A stretch of DNA of 64,000 nucleotides from Gari tellinella (lineage: Eukaryota > Mollusca > Bivalvia > Cardiida > Psammobiidae). Made by a program: the position numbers and the translations under genes. Every line of letters begins with the position of its first letter. Position 1 is the first letter of the stretch. Positions 52,501-61,664 of this stretch are shown here, piece after piece. The notes beneath the pieces are model-generated. The model saw only the letters and a list, made by a program, of their open reading frames with translations, did not search any database and was not told where the DNA came from. The stretch is taken from contig OV277871.1 in the NCBI GenBank assembly GCA_922989275.2, forward strand, positions 1,116,001 to 1,180,000, read 5' to 3'.

Positions 52501-55500
52501 ATTGCTGTTGTCTTCAAAACCTACAGGTGATGGGGCTTTCTCTGATAGCTGTTGCTTCATCTTCATCTTCTTTATAGAATCATCTAAATTCTGAAAACAT
52601 GTGTAAAAAAAAAAATAGTACAGACAAACCCCTCTATTACGACCACTAAATTGTGTTAATTATAATGTGTTTACAAAAGGTGACTGCTTAAAGCAAGGTG
52701 ACAGTAAAACAGAAAGCTCCTATAGGAGCTTTCTATTTTACTGTCACCTTCTTTAAGCTGTCACCTGTCTTTTATCCAATCAATTAGTCTTCGTTTTAGT
52801 GGTCGTAATAGAGGGGTTGTACTGTAATTACAATAATCATACATATACCATATTCTTTGTAATAGGGCATCATGCCCTAATAGAGGCCCACCCTTATTTT
52901 TGTCAAAAATCATCATTATAATATTTGTCATTGTGTGGTAATGGAAGTTAAATTAACGGTTAAGGAATCCTGTATCCAATTTACAAAATGAGTTTCAAAA
53001 GGATTAACCCTTTACCCAACAGCCTGCTTCTTATTTTGAAGACAGGTGGTCATTTACAGCAGGTTGAAGGTAAAGCAGAATGTCTCTTAAGGCACATTCT
53101 ACCTTACAGCCAGCCTGTTTTAAGCTACCATCTGCTAGGATATAGGAAATATTCATGACAGTATAAAGTGTAAATATTTTCTTCATTGGAAGAATAAATT
53201 AAGTGTTTAAAAAGTCAGTTTATGGAGTAATATGTTCAATACTTACTGACATTCTTCGTTTTATCAAGTCACGACCTTTCTTTAGTTCTTCATTTTCTGC
53301 TTCAAGACTTTCTATTCTGTGAAATACATAATGTAGTGTTAAGTGACCATTCCAGGGCTCCAGATAAAGGGAGAACATGTAATTCAAAGACTAAAATCTT
53401 TATTTCTGCATTAAACCGTATGGTATCACTACTCATTAGAATCGTCTATTTGAGACGATTCTAATGAGAAGTGACACCATAGGATTTGATGCTGAAATAA
53501 GTCAGAAAATGTTTGATTTGTTCGCACTGAATTCAATTAAGAATCATGGAGTTTTCATCATTACATTTGTCATGTAGAAGGTTGTCATCTGTCCTAAATA
53601 CTTAATGAAATGCATTCCTGTAGTATACTTTTTAACTCTTTTAACACCATGGACCTGTTTAATGTGCATTAAGACAGACAGACAGATAAATAGTTTATTA
53701 AAGTGTCATATGTTAATAATTACAATAATTCCAAAGCTTATACACATTTAACATTAAGACACATTCTACTTTACTTTCTACCTGCTTTAAGCTACCATCT
53801 GCTAGGATATAGATAAAACAATACTTTTATTTTCTTCAGCTGAGGAATTAATTACCGTAAAAGCTTTAAAAAATGTATCTGTGGAGTAAAAGGTTAACAT
53901 GAACTTACTTCTCTGTAGATTCTTTCATAAGTCTTTTCTTCTCGGATTCCCAAACATGGACATTCTTGTCTTTTTCAAGCCTGATGAGACAAACATGTAA
54001 CCCATTACCCCATAGCCTGTTTTTAGTTTTGTTTTAACCCTTTGCCTGCTGGTCGCGACTTTACTGATTTTTGCAAAAAGTTTGTATCCAGATCAGACGC
54101 CGCGTAATGCAGCGTCTGATCTGGATCCAAACTGTTTGACATTCTTTACTTAAAAATTGTATAAATATAGATTTAACAAATTGTGCAGACGACAATTTTG
54201 AAGCAGACGATATTACCGCAGGATAAAGGTTAAGATATGTGACAGCTTAAAGCAGGTTGAAAGTAAATCAGAATGCGCCATAAGGCGCATTCTGCTTTAC
54301 TTTCAGCCTGCTTTAAGTTACCATCTACTAGAATACAGAAAATATTTCTTTTCATTCATGTTCATGACTATATAAATTTGAACTATTTTCTTCAGTGAGT
54401 GAATAGATTAGAGGCATCAAAAGGCTTATTTAATAGGTTAAATATATCATCAATATTTCCTATCATCAGCATCTAATTCAGATCCAACTTGTTTGATGCT
54501 CAGAGTGTACTGCTACAGCAATACAGAAGGTAACTTAAATTTCAAATACCGTTTAACCTCTGTAACTGGAACTCGCTTAACCCATTACCCAATAAATACG
54601 CCTTTTATAACCTTTAATTTATTCCTCAATTAAATTGAAGGTGTCAAAAGGAGTATTTATGGGGTAATAGGTTAAATATATCATCAATATTTCTTATCAT
54701 CAGCATCTAATTCAGATCCAACTTGTTTGATGCTCAGAGTGTACTGCTACAGCAATACAGAAGGTAACTTAAATTTCAAATACCGTTTAACCTCTGTAAC
54801 TGGAACACGCTTAACCCTTTAATTCCTCCCTGAAACCTTAAATGGAAAATTCTAGTTTTCAATTTAGTCTAGTCCATTTTTTACTTTTTAGAGTTGATTT
54901 TTACAACTATATGACAAACTGTGTAGACCCTGATCAGAGGGCTCCTTAAGGAGCCCTCTGATTATGGTCTATACTGTTTGCATAGGACAAGACTTAGTGT
55001 ACTCCTCGCAGGTACAGTTTGCAAATGATGCATAAATGCGTTCAAAGAGTTAATTCATCATTTCAACTCGATCTTACTTAACCCATTACCCCATAAATAC
55101 GCTTTTTAAGCCTTTTGTATATTCCTCAACAAAAGAAAGTAGTTCCACTTTAAACAGTCAATAAGAAATATATTCTTTACCCTAGCAGATTGTAGCTTAA
55201 AGCAGGTTGAAAGTAAAGCAGAATGTGTCATAAAGCGCATTCTGCTTTACTTTCAATCTGCTTTTAGTAGTCACCTGTCTTCAATACTAGAAACAGGCTA
55301 TGGGGTAATAGGTTAAGTTGAACATACCCTTGTACGCTATAATTTAATCCTCCATAGATATGCAGCATATTTTCTACAGCTTGGCAGATGCTTACTTAAA
55401 ACAGGCTGAAAGTAAAGCAGAATGCACATTCTGCTTTACTTTCAACCTGCTTTAAGTGTTCCCCTGTCTTCAAAACTAGAAATAGGCTGTGGGGTAAAAG

Positions 55501-58500
55501 GTTAAAATGATCTACAGCGCTCCCTCTCTACAACGACATCCAATGGGAGACAACAATTGTGTTCGTTGTTCGTAGGGAGTCGTTATAGAGAGGGAAATAG
55601 GCTTACATTTGCAAACAGCTTGAATCCAGATCAGATGCCGCGTAACGCGGCGCCTGATCTGGATTCAAGCTGTTTGTCACACGTCACTAAAGTTTGTTAT
55701 GTCAAAATGCCCAATATGTAATTTTGAGAAAAACAGCAGACGACAACTTTAAGCAGAAGATATTGCAGACATAAAAAGGTTGGACATCATTTCTTGTTTC
55801 GGGATCAGCGGCAAGTGTCGTTGTGAGGAGGGAATCGTTGTTGGGAGGGCCGTTGTAGAGAGGGAACACTGTATATCTTTATGAATGACAAATTGTTTGG
55901 CATAAAGGATTAACAAATTCTCTGAAATGAAGTTCAGCTGGGTAAAAAATTATAAACGGTTTGAGTTGAGTCTAAGATCAATCGTAAGCATTTGCTCAAA
56001 TCTGACCAAACAAAAGCTTGAGAACGATCTCAGACTCTTCTCAAAAGCATTATAACCTTAGGGCTAAAGTGAGATCAAGGTAAACTCACTCATAAATTTT
56101 TCTGTTTTTTTCATCCACTGTTGCCTGTAGTTGTGTTATTTTTGCCAGTAAGTCTGAATTGTCGGAGCACTTTTGTTTGTAGTAGTCTTCTTGTGAGTGC
56201 AATACAGAATCAGTCTTCTTCACACGCACTGCAATATCATAAAACAGTATAGTTGCTATATTAGTACAGTAAATCTGAGTTGTCTGAGCACTTCTGTTTG
56301 TAGTAGTCTTCTTGTGAGTGCAATACAGAATCAGTCTTCTTCACACGCACTGCAATATCATAAAACAGTATAGTTGCTATATTAGTACAGTAAATCTGAG
56401 TTGTCTGAGCACTTCTGTTTGTAGTAGTCTTCTTGTGAGTGCAATACAGCATCAGTCTTCTTCACTTGCCCTGCAATAGCATAATACTATATAGTTGCTA
56501 TATTAGTACAGTAAATCTGAGTTGTCTGAGCACTTCTGTTTGTAGTAGTCTTCTTGTCAGTGCAATACAGCATCAGTCTTCTTCACTTGCCCTGCAATAT
56601 CATAAAACAGTATAGTTGCTATATTAGTACAATAAATCTGAGTCTGAGCACTTCTGTTTGTAGTAGTCTTCTTGTGAGTGCAATACAGCATCAGTTTTCT
56701 TCACTTGCCCTGCAATATTATAATACTATATAGTTGCTATATTAGTACAGTAAATCTGAGTTGTCTGAGCACTTCTGTTTGTAGTAGTCTTCTTGTCAGT
56801 GCAATACAGCATCAGTCTTCTTCACTTGCCCTGCAATATCATAAAACAGTATAGTTGCTATATTAGTAAAGTAAATCTGAGTTGTCTGAGCACTTCTGTT
56901 TGTAGTAGTCTTCTTGTCAGTGCAATACAGAATCAGTCTTCTTCACTTGCCCTGCAATAGCATAATACTATATAGTTGCTATATTAGTACAGTAAATCTG
57001 AGTTGTCTGAGCACTTCTGTTTGTAGTAGTCTTCTTGTCAGTGCAATACAGCATCAGTCTTCTTCACTTGCCCTGCAATATCATAAAACAGTATAGTTGC
57101 TATATTAGTAAAGTAAATCTGAGTTGTCTGAGCACTTCTGTTTGTAGTAGTCTTCTTGTCAGTGCAATACAGAATCAGTCTTCTTCACTTGCCCTGCAAT
57201 AGCATAATACTATATAGTTGCTATATTAGTACAGTAAATCTGAGTTGTCTGAGCACTTCTGTTTGTAGTAGTCTTCTTGTCAGTGCAATACAGCATCAGT
57301 CTTCTTCACTTGCCCTGCAATATCATAAAACAGTATAGTTGCTGTATTAGTAAAGTAAATCTGAGTCTGAGCACTTCTGTTTGTAGTAGTCTTCTTGTGA
57401 GTACAATACAGAATCAGTCTTCTTCACACGCACTGCAATATCATAAAACAGTATAGTTGCTATATTAGTATAGTAAATCTGAGTCTGAGCACTTCTGTTT
57501 GTAGTAGTCTTCTTGTCAGTGCAATACAGAATCAGTCTTCTTCACACACACTGCAATATCATAAAACAGTATAGTTGCTATATTAGTATAGTAAATCTGA
57601 GTTGTCTGAGCACTTCTGTTTGTAGTAGTCTTCTTGTGAGTGCAATACAGCATCAGTCTTCTTCACACACACTGCAATATCATAAAACAGTATAGTTTCT
57701 ATATTAGTACAGTAAATCTGAGTTGTCTGAGCACTTCTGTTTGTAGTAGTCTTCTTGTGAGTGCAATACAGCATCAGTTTTCTTCACTTGCCCTGTAATA
57801 TCATAAAACAGTATAGTTGCTATATTAGTACAGTAAATCTGAGTTGTCTGAGCACTTCTGTTTGTAGTAGTCTTCTTGTGAGTGCAATACAGCATCAGTT
57901 TTCTTCACTTGCCCTGCAATATCATAAAACAGTATAGTTGCTATATTAGTGTAGTAAATCTGAGTTGTCTGAGCACTTCTGTTTGTAGTAGTCTTCTTGT
58001 GAGTGCAATACAGCATCAGTCTTCTGCACTTGTCCTGCAATATCATAATACTATATAGTTGCTATATTAGTACAGTAAATCTGAGTTGTCTGAGCACTTC
58101 TGTTTGTAGTAGTCTTCTTGTCAGTGCAATACAGCATCAGTCTTCTTCACTTGCCCTGCAATATCATAATACTATATAGTTGCTATATTAGTACAGTAAA
58201 TCTGAGTTGTCTGAGCACTTCTGTTTGTAGTAGTCTTCTTGTGAGTGCAATACAGCATCAGTCGTCTTCACTCGCCCTGCAATATTCAGTACAGTATAGT
58301 TGCTATATTAGTTCAGTAAGTCTGAGTTGTCTGAGCAGTTTTGAGAAAATTCAATTACAAATTCTAAGATAAATCCCAGGGTTATCTGTCTTGTTGTAAT
58401 GTGTTGCTCTTTTGATACTGAAAAAGTATTCCAAGATTCAAATGAATACCTTTGAGAGTTATTGAGAAATGTTGTTTTACAAAAACCTTAATTGAAAAAC

Positions 58501-59008
58501 TTAACAAATGCTGATGCAGACTCTGACCCAACGAAGATGACAATGTGATGACAATAGTTTGACTTTTTGATAAGTTTGACTTTTTGAAAAGTCAAGCTAT
58601 AAAATGAACTAATTTCAATTGGGAACTGGAATTGTCAGGAGCAGTCTGATCTGGGTCAACGCTTATAAAGCATTTGAGTTGAGTGTGAAATCGTTCTCAA
58701 GCATTTGATTGGTCAGATTTGATCTTAGGCTCAAATCTGACCAATCAAATGCATGAGAACGCACTCATACTCAACTTAAACACTTTTGAAGCACTGGGCC
58801 AGGGTCTACAATGTTTGCCATGATTCAGTGTGCACCTTTTGGACAAATGACTGTGTGATAAAAGCAATTAGTTCCATTTCAGGATAATTACAGCAAATTA
58901 TACAGTGTGTACCGATTTTTAGATTTTTTACGGCAAAATTCATCACAAGAACTTACCTTCCATCCCTTTGACCTTCTCTTCCATATCTTTCACTTCCTTG
59001 CATTTATC
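41392..59008 (-). CDS. Coiled-coil protein with two EF-hands and C-terminal CaaX box, 3' part of gene
   Basis: Join on the - strand: 59008..58957, 56228..56090, 53980..53909, 53316..53247, 52590..52459, 50793..50711, 48998..48839, 47898..47837, 46959..46886, 44067..43976, 43384..43316, 43003..42859, 41468..41392. All junctions are GT/AG and every phase agrees; total 1,227 bp, 408 residues plus stop. Residues 1-130 are charged and heptad-like (coiled coil), then a mixed linker. EF-hand loops are at about 324-335 (DKNGDQSLDLSE) and 360-371 (DRDKNHTLDFYE), each with all Ca-binding positions. The protein ends KSCVIQ, a CaaX box that would be prenylated and drive membrane binding (inference). I do not recognise the family; RASEF and CRACR2A have EF-hands and coiled coils in the opposite order plus a Rab domain. 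5' exons lie beyond 59008, none found up to 64000. Confidence 0.88.
41517..42302. repeat. Intron: R1 (41517..41755), R1 (41895..42072), R3-type hairpin
   Basis: First R1 has TTAA at both ends. Hairpin 42155..42230 with GCAAACTGTTTGGAGCCTGG arm. Unrecognised AT-rich DNA at 41756-41894. Confidence 0.7.
42303..42921 (-). repeat. 82/96-bp tandem repeat across the donor of EF-hand 2 exon
   Basis: Seven copies of exon end plus donor. Exon-side edges at 42859 (real), 42763, 42681, 42585, 42503, 42421 and 42339; spacings 96, 82, 96, 82, 82, 82. All but small changes keep the CAAGTCAG|GTATCAG donor. The 96-bp units carry an extra 14 bp. Confidence 0.92.
42859..43003 (-). CDS. EF-hand/CaaX gene exon, EF-hand 2
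   Basis: 145 bp, acceptor GTTTCAG, donor GTATCA; phase 0 to 1. Encodes MVKVVTQLGFNFNAHQLQEA, loop DRDKNHTLDFYE, exit helix YLLIIDNIYTKS. The last 63 bp and the donor are repeated six more times in the following intron. Confidence 0.9.
43004..43300. mobile_element. R1 left part joined to a CAGGGCTGCCA-type right end
   Basis: R1 from about 43028 with full hairpin; from 43235 it matches the right half of the element at 28012..28214. Confidence 0.65.
43316..43384 (-). CDS. EF-hand/CaaX gene exon, EF-hand 1
   Basis: 69 bp, acceptor ATTTCAG, donor GTAATA; phase 0 to 0. Encodes ILDQYEKFMEF, then loop DKNGDQSLDLSE: Asp, Asn, Asp, Ser, Asp and Glu at loop positions 1, 3, 5, 7, 9 and 12. Confidence 0.9.
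43400..43956. repeat. Intron: R2 relative and R1 (43730..43956)
   Basis: R2 relative about 43560-43730; R1 has TTAA at 43730 and 43953-43956. Confidence 0.72.
43976..44067 (-). CDS. EF-hand/CaaX gene exon, before EF-hand 1
   Basis: 92 bp, acceptor TGTTCAAG, donor GTAAGT; phase 1 to 0. Encodes PPNPVIVNPTTKRLHPINPL followed by KYFGHMSQSF. Confidence 0.85.
44286..46238 (-). repeat. R8 tandem array, about 10-11 copies
   Basis: Bounded by GGGCCACATTTCGCTCACCT and GGCTCAGGTGAGCT, which are partly inverted. Units of about 145-160 bp with GATAAGCCCCGGGGCGGGGC, AACAATCTTGGTAGAGGACC and TTCAGAGAAGAAGATTTTTA; two unit types alternate between 45000 and 45860. Ends in a GGACGAC-rich block. Confidence 0.9.
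46486..46885. mobile_element. TAA microsatellite, R5 remnant with R1 nested (46595..46852)
   Basis: (TAA)n at about 46490-46519. R5 halves lie on either side of R1, which has TTAA at both ends. Confidence 0.78.
46886..46959 (-). CDS. EF-hand/CaaX gene exon, linker
   Basis: 74 bp, acceptor TTTCAG, donor GTAATT; phase 2 to 1. Encodes VLKGIHEEKKTASVAPTLSG followed by ISED. Confidence 0.83.
46996..47560. mobile_element. R1 element interrupted by a palindrome
   Basis: Inserted palindrome about 47130..47285 has arms TTTAAGCGAAAT and CAGAAAATGATC inverted; a closer-knit relative is at 62330..62455. Confidence 0.72.
47625..47820. mobile_element. R4 element with 6-bp duplication
   Basis: Starts near CAAGGCTCCAGATAAGAG and ends ATCTGGAGCTCTG, flanked by TTGAAA on both sides; hairpin CATTAGAATC type. 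Confidence 0.82.
47837..47898 (-). CDS. EF-hand/CaaX gene exon, basic linker
   Basis: 62 bp, acceptor GATTACAG, donor GTAGGT; phase 0 to 2. Encodes DNFRVRRIRRLSAPAIVPNK. The RRIRRLS run is basic with a possible kinase site (inference). Its acceptor end is duplicated 94 bp upstream in the gene. Confidence 0.8.
47868..48060 (-). repeat. 94-bp duplication across the acceptor of exon 47837..47898
   Basis: The second, more diverged copy has its own acceptor (TAATTACAG| before 47992) and repeats about 29 bp of exon start plus the intron piece containing ACAGTCACA. Confidence 0.85.
48061..48832. repeat. R1 piece, R2 relative and R10 (48596..48832)
   Basis: R1 about 48094..48290, R2 relative about 48360..48570, R10 matching 39026..39231 and ending just before exon 48839..48998. 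Confidence 0.75.
48839..48998 (-). CDS. EF-hand/CaaX gene exon
   Basis: 160 bp, acceptor CTACAG, donor GTAAGA; phase 2 to 0. Encodes LLSCKFLDLNDGEIDPDFRN, then a helical stretch (RMEKCYTTIAEGEVAKARED) ending AHYRYLEN. Confidence 0.88.
49030..50710. mobile_element. Intron filled with R1 copies
   Basis: R1 fragment 49040..49200, R1 49209..49459, R1 half 49460..49590, R1 49695..49944, R1 about 50055..50295, R1 half 50300..50412, R1 50409..50659. Short unique DNA at 49591-49694 and 49945-50054. Confidence 0.8.
50711..50793 (-). CDS. EF-hand/CaaX gene exon
   Basis: 83 bp, acceptor TGTTACAG, donor GTAAGT; phase 0 to 2. Encodes DIVYLEKQLYDLQTCTVGVI and continues to KTDF. Confidence 0.85.
50880..52275. 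repeat. GTCC-rich minisatellite in an intron
   Basis: About 1.4 kb of degenerate units built from GGGTAATTGTCC, GGGGAATTGTCC and CTTGTCCAAAAGTGGG, with no fixed period (roughly 15-20 bp blocks in longer patterns). It lies between exons 50711..50793 and 52459..52590. Open frames inside it are artefacts of the repeat. Confidence 0.9.
52290..53246. mobile_element. Palindrome, exon flank, R5 (52620..52830) and R1 (53003..53237)
   Basis: R5 has TA-flanked CAGACAAACCCCTC and GAGGGGTTGTACTG ends. A stretch at 52831-53002 is unrecognised. The palindrome at 52325-52430 resembles R5 arms. (Exon 52459..52590 lies within this range.). Confidence 0.7.
52459..52590 (-). CDS. EF-hand/CaaX gene exon, linker
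   Basis: 132 bp, acceptor GTTTTCAG, donor GTGGGC; phase 0 to 0. Encodes NLDDSIKKMKMKQQLSEKAP and continues to TNFIQDK. Confidence 0.85.
53247..53316 (-). CDS. EF-hand/CaaX gene exon, coiled coil
   Basis: 70 bp, acceptor TTTCACAG, donor GTAAGT; phase 2 to 0. Encodes IESLEAENEELKKGRDLIKR. Confidence 0.85.
53317..53900. mobile_element. R4 (about 53354..53520) and R1 remnant
   Basis: R4 begins CAGGGCTCCAGATAAAGG with the CATTAGAATCGTC hairpin; its right end is missing. R1 right half at about 53755..53897. Confidence 0.7.
53909..53980 (-). CDS. EF-hand/CaaX gene exon, coiled coil
   Basis: 72 bp, donor GTAAGT, acceptor CATCAG; phase 2 to 2. Encodes LEKDKNVHVWESEKKRLMKE. Confidence 0.82.
53998..54436. 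mobile_element. R1 element with R3 nested (54034..54233)
   Basis: R3 relative with TTAA at both ends, CCCTTTGCCTGC end and AAGTTTGTATCCAGATCAGA hairpin, inside R1. Confidence 0.82.
54437..54822. repeat. 248-bp tandem duplication
   Basis: About 135 bp starting ATATATCATCAATATTTC is repeated almost exactly at 54685, with an R1 remnant (54578..54684) between the copies. Confidence 0.85.
54811..55510. mobile_element. R2 (54811..55053), R1 (55078..55316), R1 piece (55330..55504)
   Basis: R2 and the first R1 both have TTAA at each end and full hairpins. Confidence 0.85.
55513..56070. mobile_element. R6 (55513..55873) and R7 (about 55950..56066)
   Basis: R6 hairpin AACAGCTTGAATCCAGATCA with GCCGCGTAACGCGGC loop. 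R7 ends with TTATAAACGG and GCATTATAACC. Confidence 0.8.
56090..56228 (-). CDS. EF-hand/CaaX gene exon, coiled coil; source of the 121-bp array
   Basis: Acceptor ATATTGCAG, donor GTGAGT; phase 1 to 2. Encodes VRVKKTDSVLHSQEDYYKQ, then LLAKITQLQATVDEKNRKIY. Its first 86 bp and its acceptor recur at least 17 times in the preceding intron. Confidence 0.85.
56143..58340 (-). repeat. 121-bp tandem array across the acceptor of exon 56090..56228
   Basis: The real exon copy is followed (upstream in the gene) by 17 further copies and one partial. Each has the acceptor TATTGCAG and about 70-86 bp of exon. Units are 121 bp, or 117 where TTGT is missing. Two unit types (ATAATACTATATAG and ATAAAACAGTATAG) alternate at 56700-57340, forming 242-bp blocks. 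Every copy hits a stop soon after SDNSDLL. Confidence 0.95.
58341..58956. repeat. Intron with one R7 copy
   Basis: R7 about 58662..58800 (CTCAAATCTGACCAATCAAA arm). The rest is AT-rich and unrecognised. Confidence 0.65.
58957..59008 (-). CDS. EF-hand/CaaX gene exon (most 5' seen)
   Basis: Acceptor ATCTGCAG, donor GTAAGT; phase 0 to 1. Encodes DKCKEVKDMEEKVKGME, coiled-coil in character. Confidence 0.75.
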
Positions 59009-60610
59009 CTGCAGATTATAATCACAGTTATACAATATTAATCCTCTCCCTCATAGCAGAGTATAGTTTCTTTCTCCAATGCAGGTGTCCAAGGAATGGT
59101 CGCTGTTTTACTGTATATTATCAATAATAATGTTATAACGTATTTCTTATACTTCATGTCGGATTAACCTTTTCCTCATACAAATATGTCTTTTTTCTTA
59201 TTCCTGCACTGAAGATAATAATTTTCCCTTTATACAGTCAGAAATATGCACCAAAAGAAATATGTTCTTTGTCCTAGCAGATGGTAGACAAATCAGGCTG
59301 AAGTAAAGCAGAATGTGAATTACCGGTAAAGCTCATTCTGCTTTACTTTCAAACTGCTTTTGGTCACCTGTCTTCAAAACCAGAAACAGACTAAGTGGTA
59401 ATGGATTAAATGAAAATACACAAATAATTTAAAAAAAACACATTTTTCTTGATCAAAACAGGTGATGGCTTAATGCAGGACAAATGTATGTAATACAGAA
59501 ATCTCATTCAGGAGCATTTGTCCTGTATTATTTACTCATTCACCCCTGAAAAAATGTCCAATTAATAAAAGTCCAGTAATGCCTATTTAGGGTTCGTTTC
59601 CACAATATATTGCAAAATGACAAACAGTGCAGACCCTGATCTTTTTTTGAAAATAGGTTACTACTTAAAGCAGATTGAAAGTAAAGCAGAATGCACCTTA
59701 AGGCACATTCTGCTTTACTTTCAGCCTGCTTTAAGCTTCCACTTGCTAGAATAAAGAAAATATTCCTTATGGTACATATTCATGACTGTATAAATTGGAA
59801 CTATTTTCTTCAGTGTACGAATAGATATCAGTCACTTAGTTTTAAACATCACCATTCTTATTAACGCACACTGTAAAAACAAAACAACCAGTTGGTGGTA
59901 AAACACAAACACTTTTATGTATCCTTGTAAGACCAATAGAAAAAGAAGCACACGCTCTTGTTTATACCGCAATAACCAAAACAGATTGGACACACCTTTA
60001 ATATACCCTGGCAAAACCAAAACATAATGTAATGAACCATGGTGATGTCACCCATCAAAACAGGACAATATTCTCTGAAGTATGACAATAACCCTTGTAG
60101 TCCTGGAACAGGAATATATCCATATTTGCAAACAGTGTAGATCCAGATCAGAGGACTGATACAGAATTTCTCTGATCTGGGTCAGCACTGTTTGTCATGC
60201 ATTATAATATTTATGACACAAACACATTGGTTGGCAATGTAAATTAGTTAATTATCAAAAAAGGGAGGAAAAAAAATCACGAGAAGGGTTAAAAATTCAT
60301 TAAAAAAATAATTTATGTAGAAATAACAATATTATTAGATTTACCCTTAGCCTGCTAACGGCGGAAACGTGATTATCTGTGCAAACAATTTGGATCCAGA
60401 TGAGACGCCACGTTATGCGGCTACTCATCAGGATCCAAACTGTTTGAAACTCTGACCCTGTTTTGAAAAGAAATTTTGACAAATCTATTTTTAGAACAGT
60501 AGCAGACGATAATTGTTGCAGAAGAAAAATTACCCAGTATGCAAAGAGTTAACAATACAGTCAAACTTCTTTTTTCTCATATATGACCATTGATTGAAGA
60601 GGCGTGTGAA
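59009..60610. repeat. R1 pieces, R2 halves and R3-type hairpin, upstream of the last exon seen
   Basis: R1 about 59166..59410, R2 left half at 59530..59640 broken by R1 59645..59830, R2 hairpin 60130..60200, R3-type 60350..60550. No convincing next exon of the EF-hand gene was found. Confidence 0.65.
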
Positions 60611-60614
60611 ATAT

Positions 60615-60865
60615 AACCCATTACCCCATAGCCTGTTTCTAGTATTGAAGATAGGTGTCCACTTAAAGCAGGTTAAAGGCAAAGCAGAATGTGCCTTAAG
60701 GCACATTCTGCTTTTCTTTCAACCTGCTTTAAGCTACCATCTTCTAGAAAATAGAAATTATTTCTTATGATATATATCAATAACTGTATAAATTAAATTA
60801 TTTTCTTCAGTGGAGAAATAAATTACAGGCGTTAAAAGGCGTATTTATGGGGTAATGGGTTAAAG
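60615..60865. mobile_element. R1 element
   Basis: Full R1, ending GGGGTAATGGGTTAA; hairpin around GTGCCTTAAGGCAC. Confidence 0.85.
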
Positions 60866-61321
60866 ATATATAGCTGTTTGGTACAGGACATATATGTTAC
60901 ATTAATGCAGAAAGCTCCTATAGGAGCTTTTTACATTATTTTTGTCATGCATTAAGCTACCATTCAACATAAAAACAGAATATTTTATTCAATATCATCT
61001 TTCTTTCAGTGAAACTTGAAGACAAATTGGACTTCACCAGTATAAAAACAAAATTAAATTTTAGAGTGCTTAGGTCTCTGAATGCTGTGTATTTTTTCCG
61101 TCTGCAACAATAATAATTGTGGTCTGCTACTTTTCTAAAACAGAATTTTCTAAATTTCTTTTTTTAAAATATGGTCAGAGTATCAAACAGTCTGGATCCT
61201 GATGAGATTCTGTGTTACACGGCGTCTCACCAGGATCTAAACTATTTGCTATGGTTAACATTATTTTGCCAGTAGCGTGCTTAAGGTTGAAGGTAACACC
61301 TGTCCAAATGTAATTAAAGTC
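60866..61321. other. Palindrome and R3-type hairpin
   Basis: AATGCAGAAAGCTCC palindrome at 60903..60958; hairpin 61180..61255 (AACAGTCTGGATCCTGATGA). Otherwise AT-rich. Confidence 0.6.
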
Positions 61322-61664
61322 CCATTCACCCCTTAAACTTTAAATGGACAATTCCAGTTTACAATTAAATCTAGTCCACTTTTGAATAATTATGGTGATT
61401 TTTAAAAATATTTTACAAAATGACAAACAGTGTAGACCCTGATCAGAGGGCTCCTTAAGGAGCCCTCTGATCAGGGTATACACTGTTTGCATAGGACTAC
61501 AGGTACTTGACACATACTTTATTATCTATGAAAAAAAAAAAAGAAAAAAAAAAAAAAGGGGGGGGGGGTGTCAAGTACCTGTGCATAGGACAAAGTGTAC
61601 TCTTGATAGGTATGTGATTTGTTAATGACGAGTTTACTCGTCTCTAGGGATCAATGTGTTAACC
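61322..61664. mobile_element. R2 element with an 86-bp hAT-like MITE nested (61498..61583)
   Basis: The small element has ends TACAGGTACTTGACAC and GTGTCAAGTACCTGTG and an exact 8-bp duplication CATAGGAC (61490..61497, 61584..61591). Its middle is only A and G runs. Same family as 39921..40930. Confidence 0.88.

Noticed and set aside
56143..58340. CRISPR-like array of regular repeats
   Set aside because: Units are head-to-tail copies of an exon-intron junction with no unique spacers, in an animal gene.
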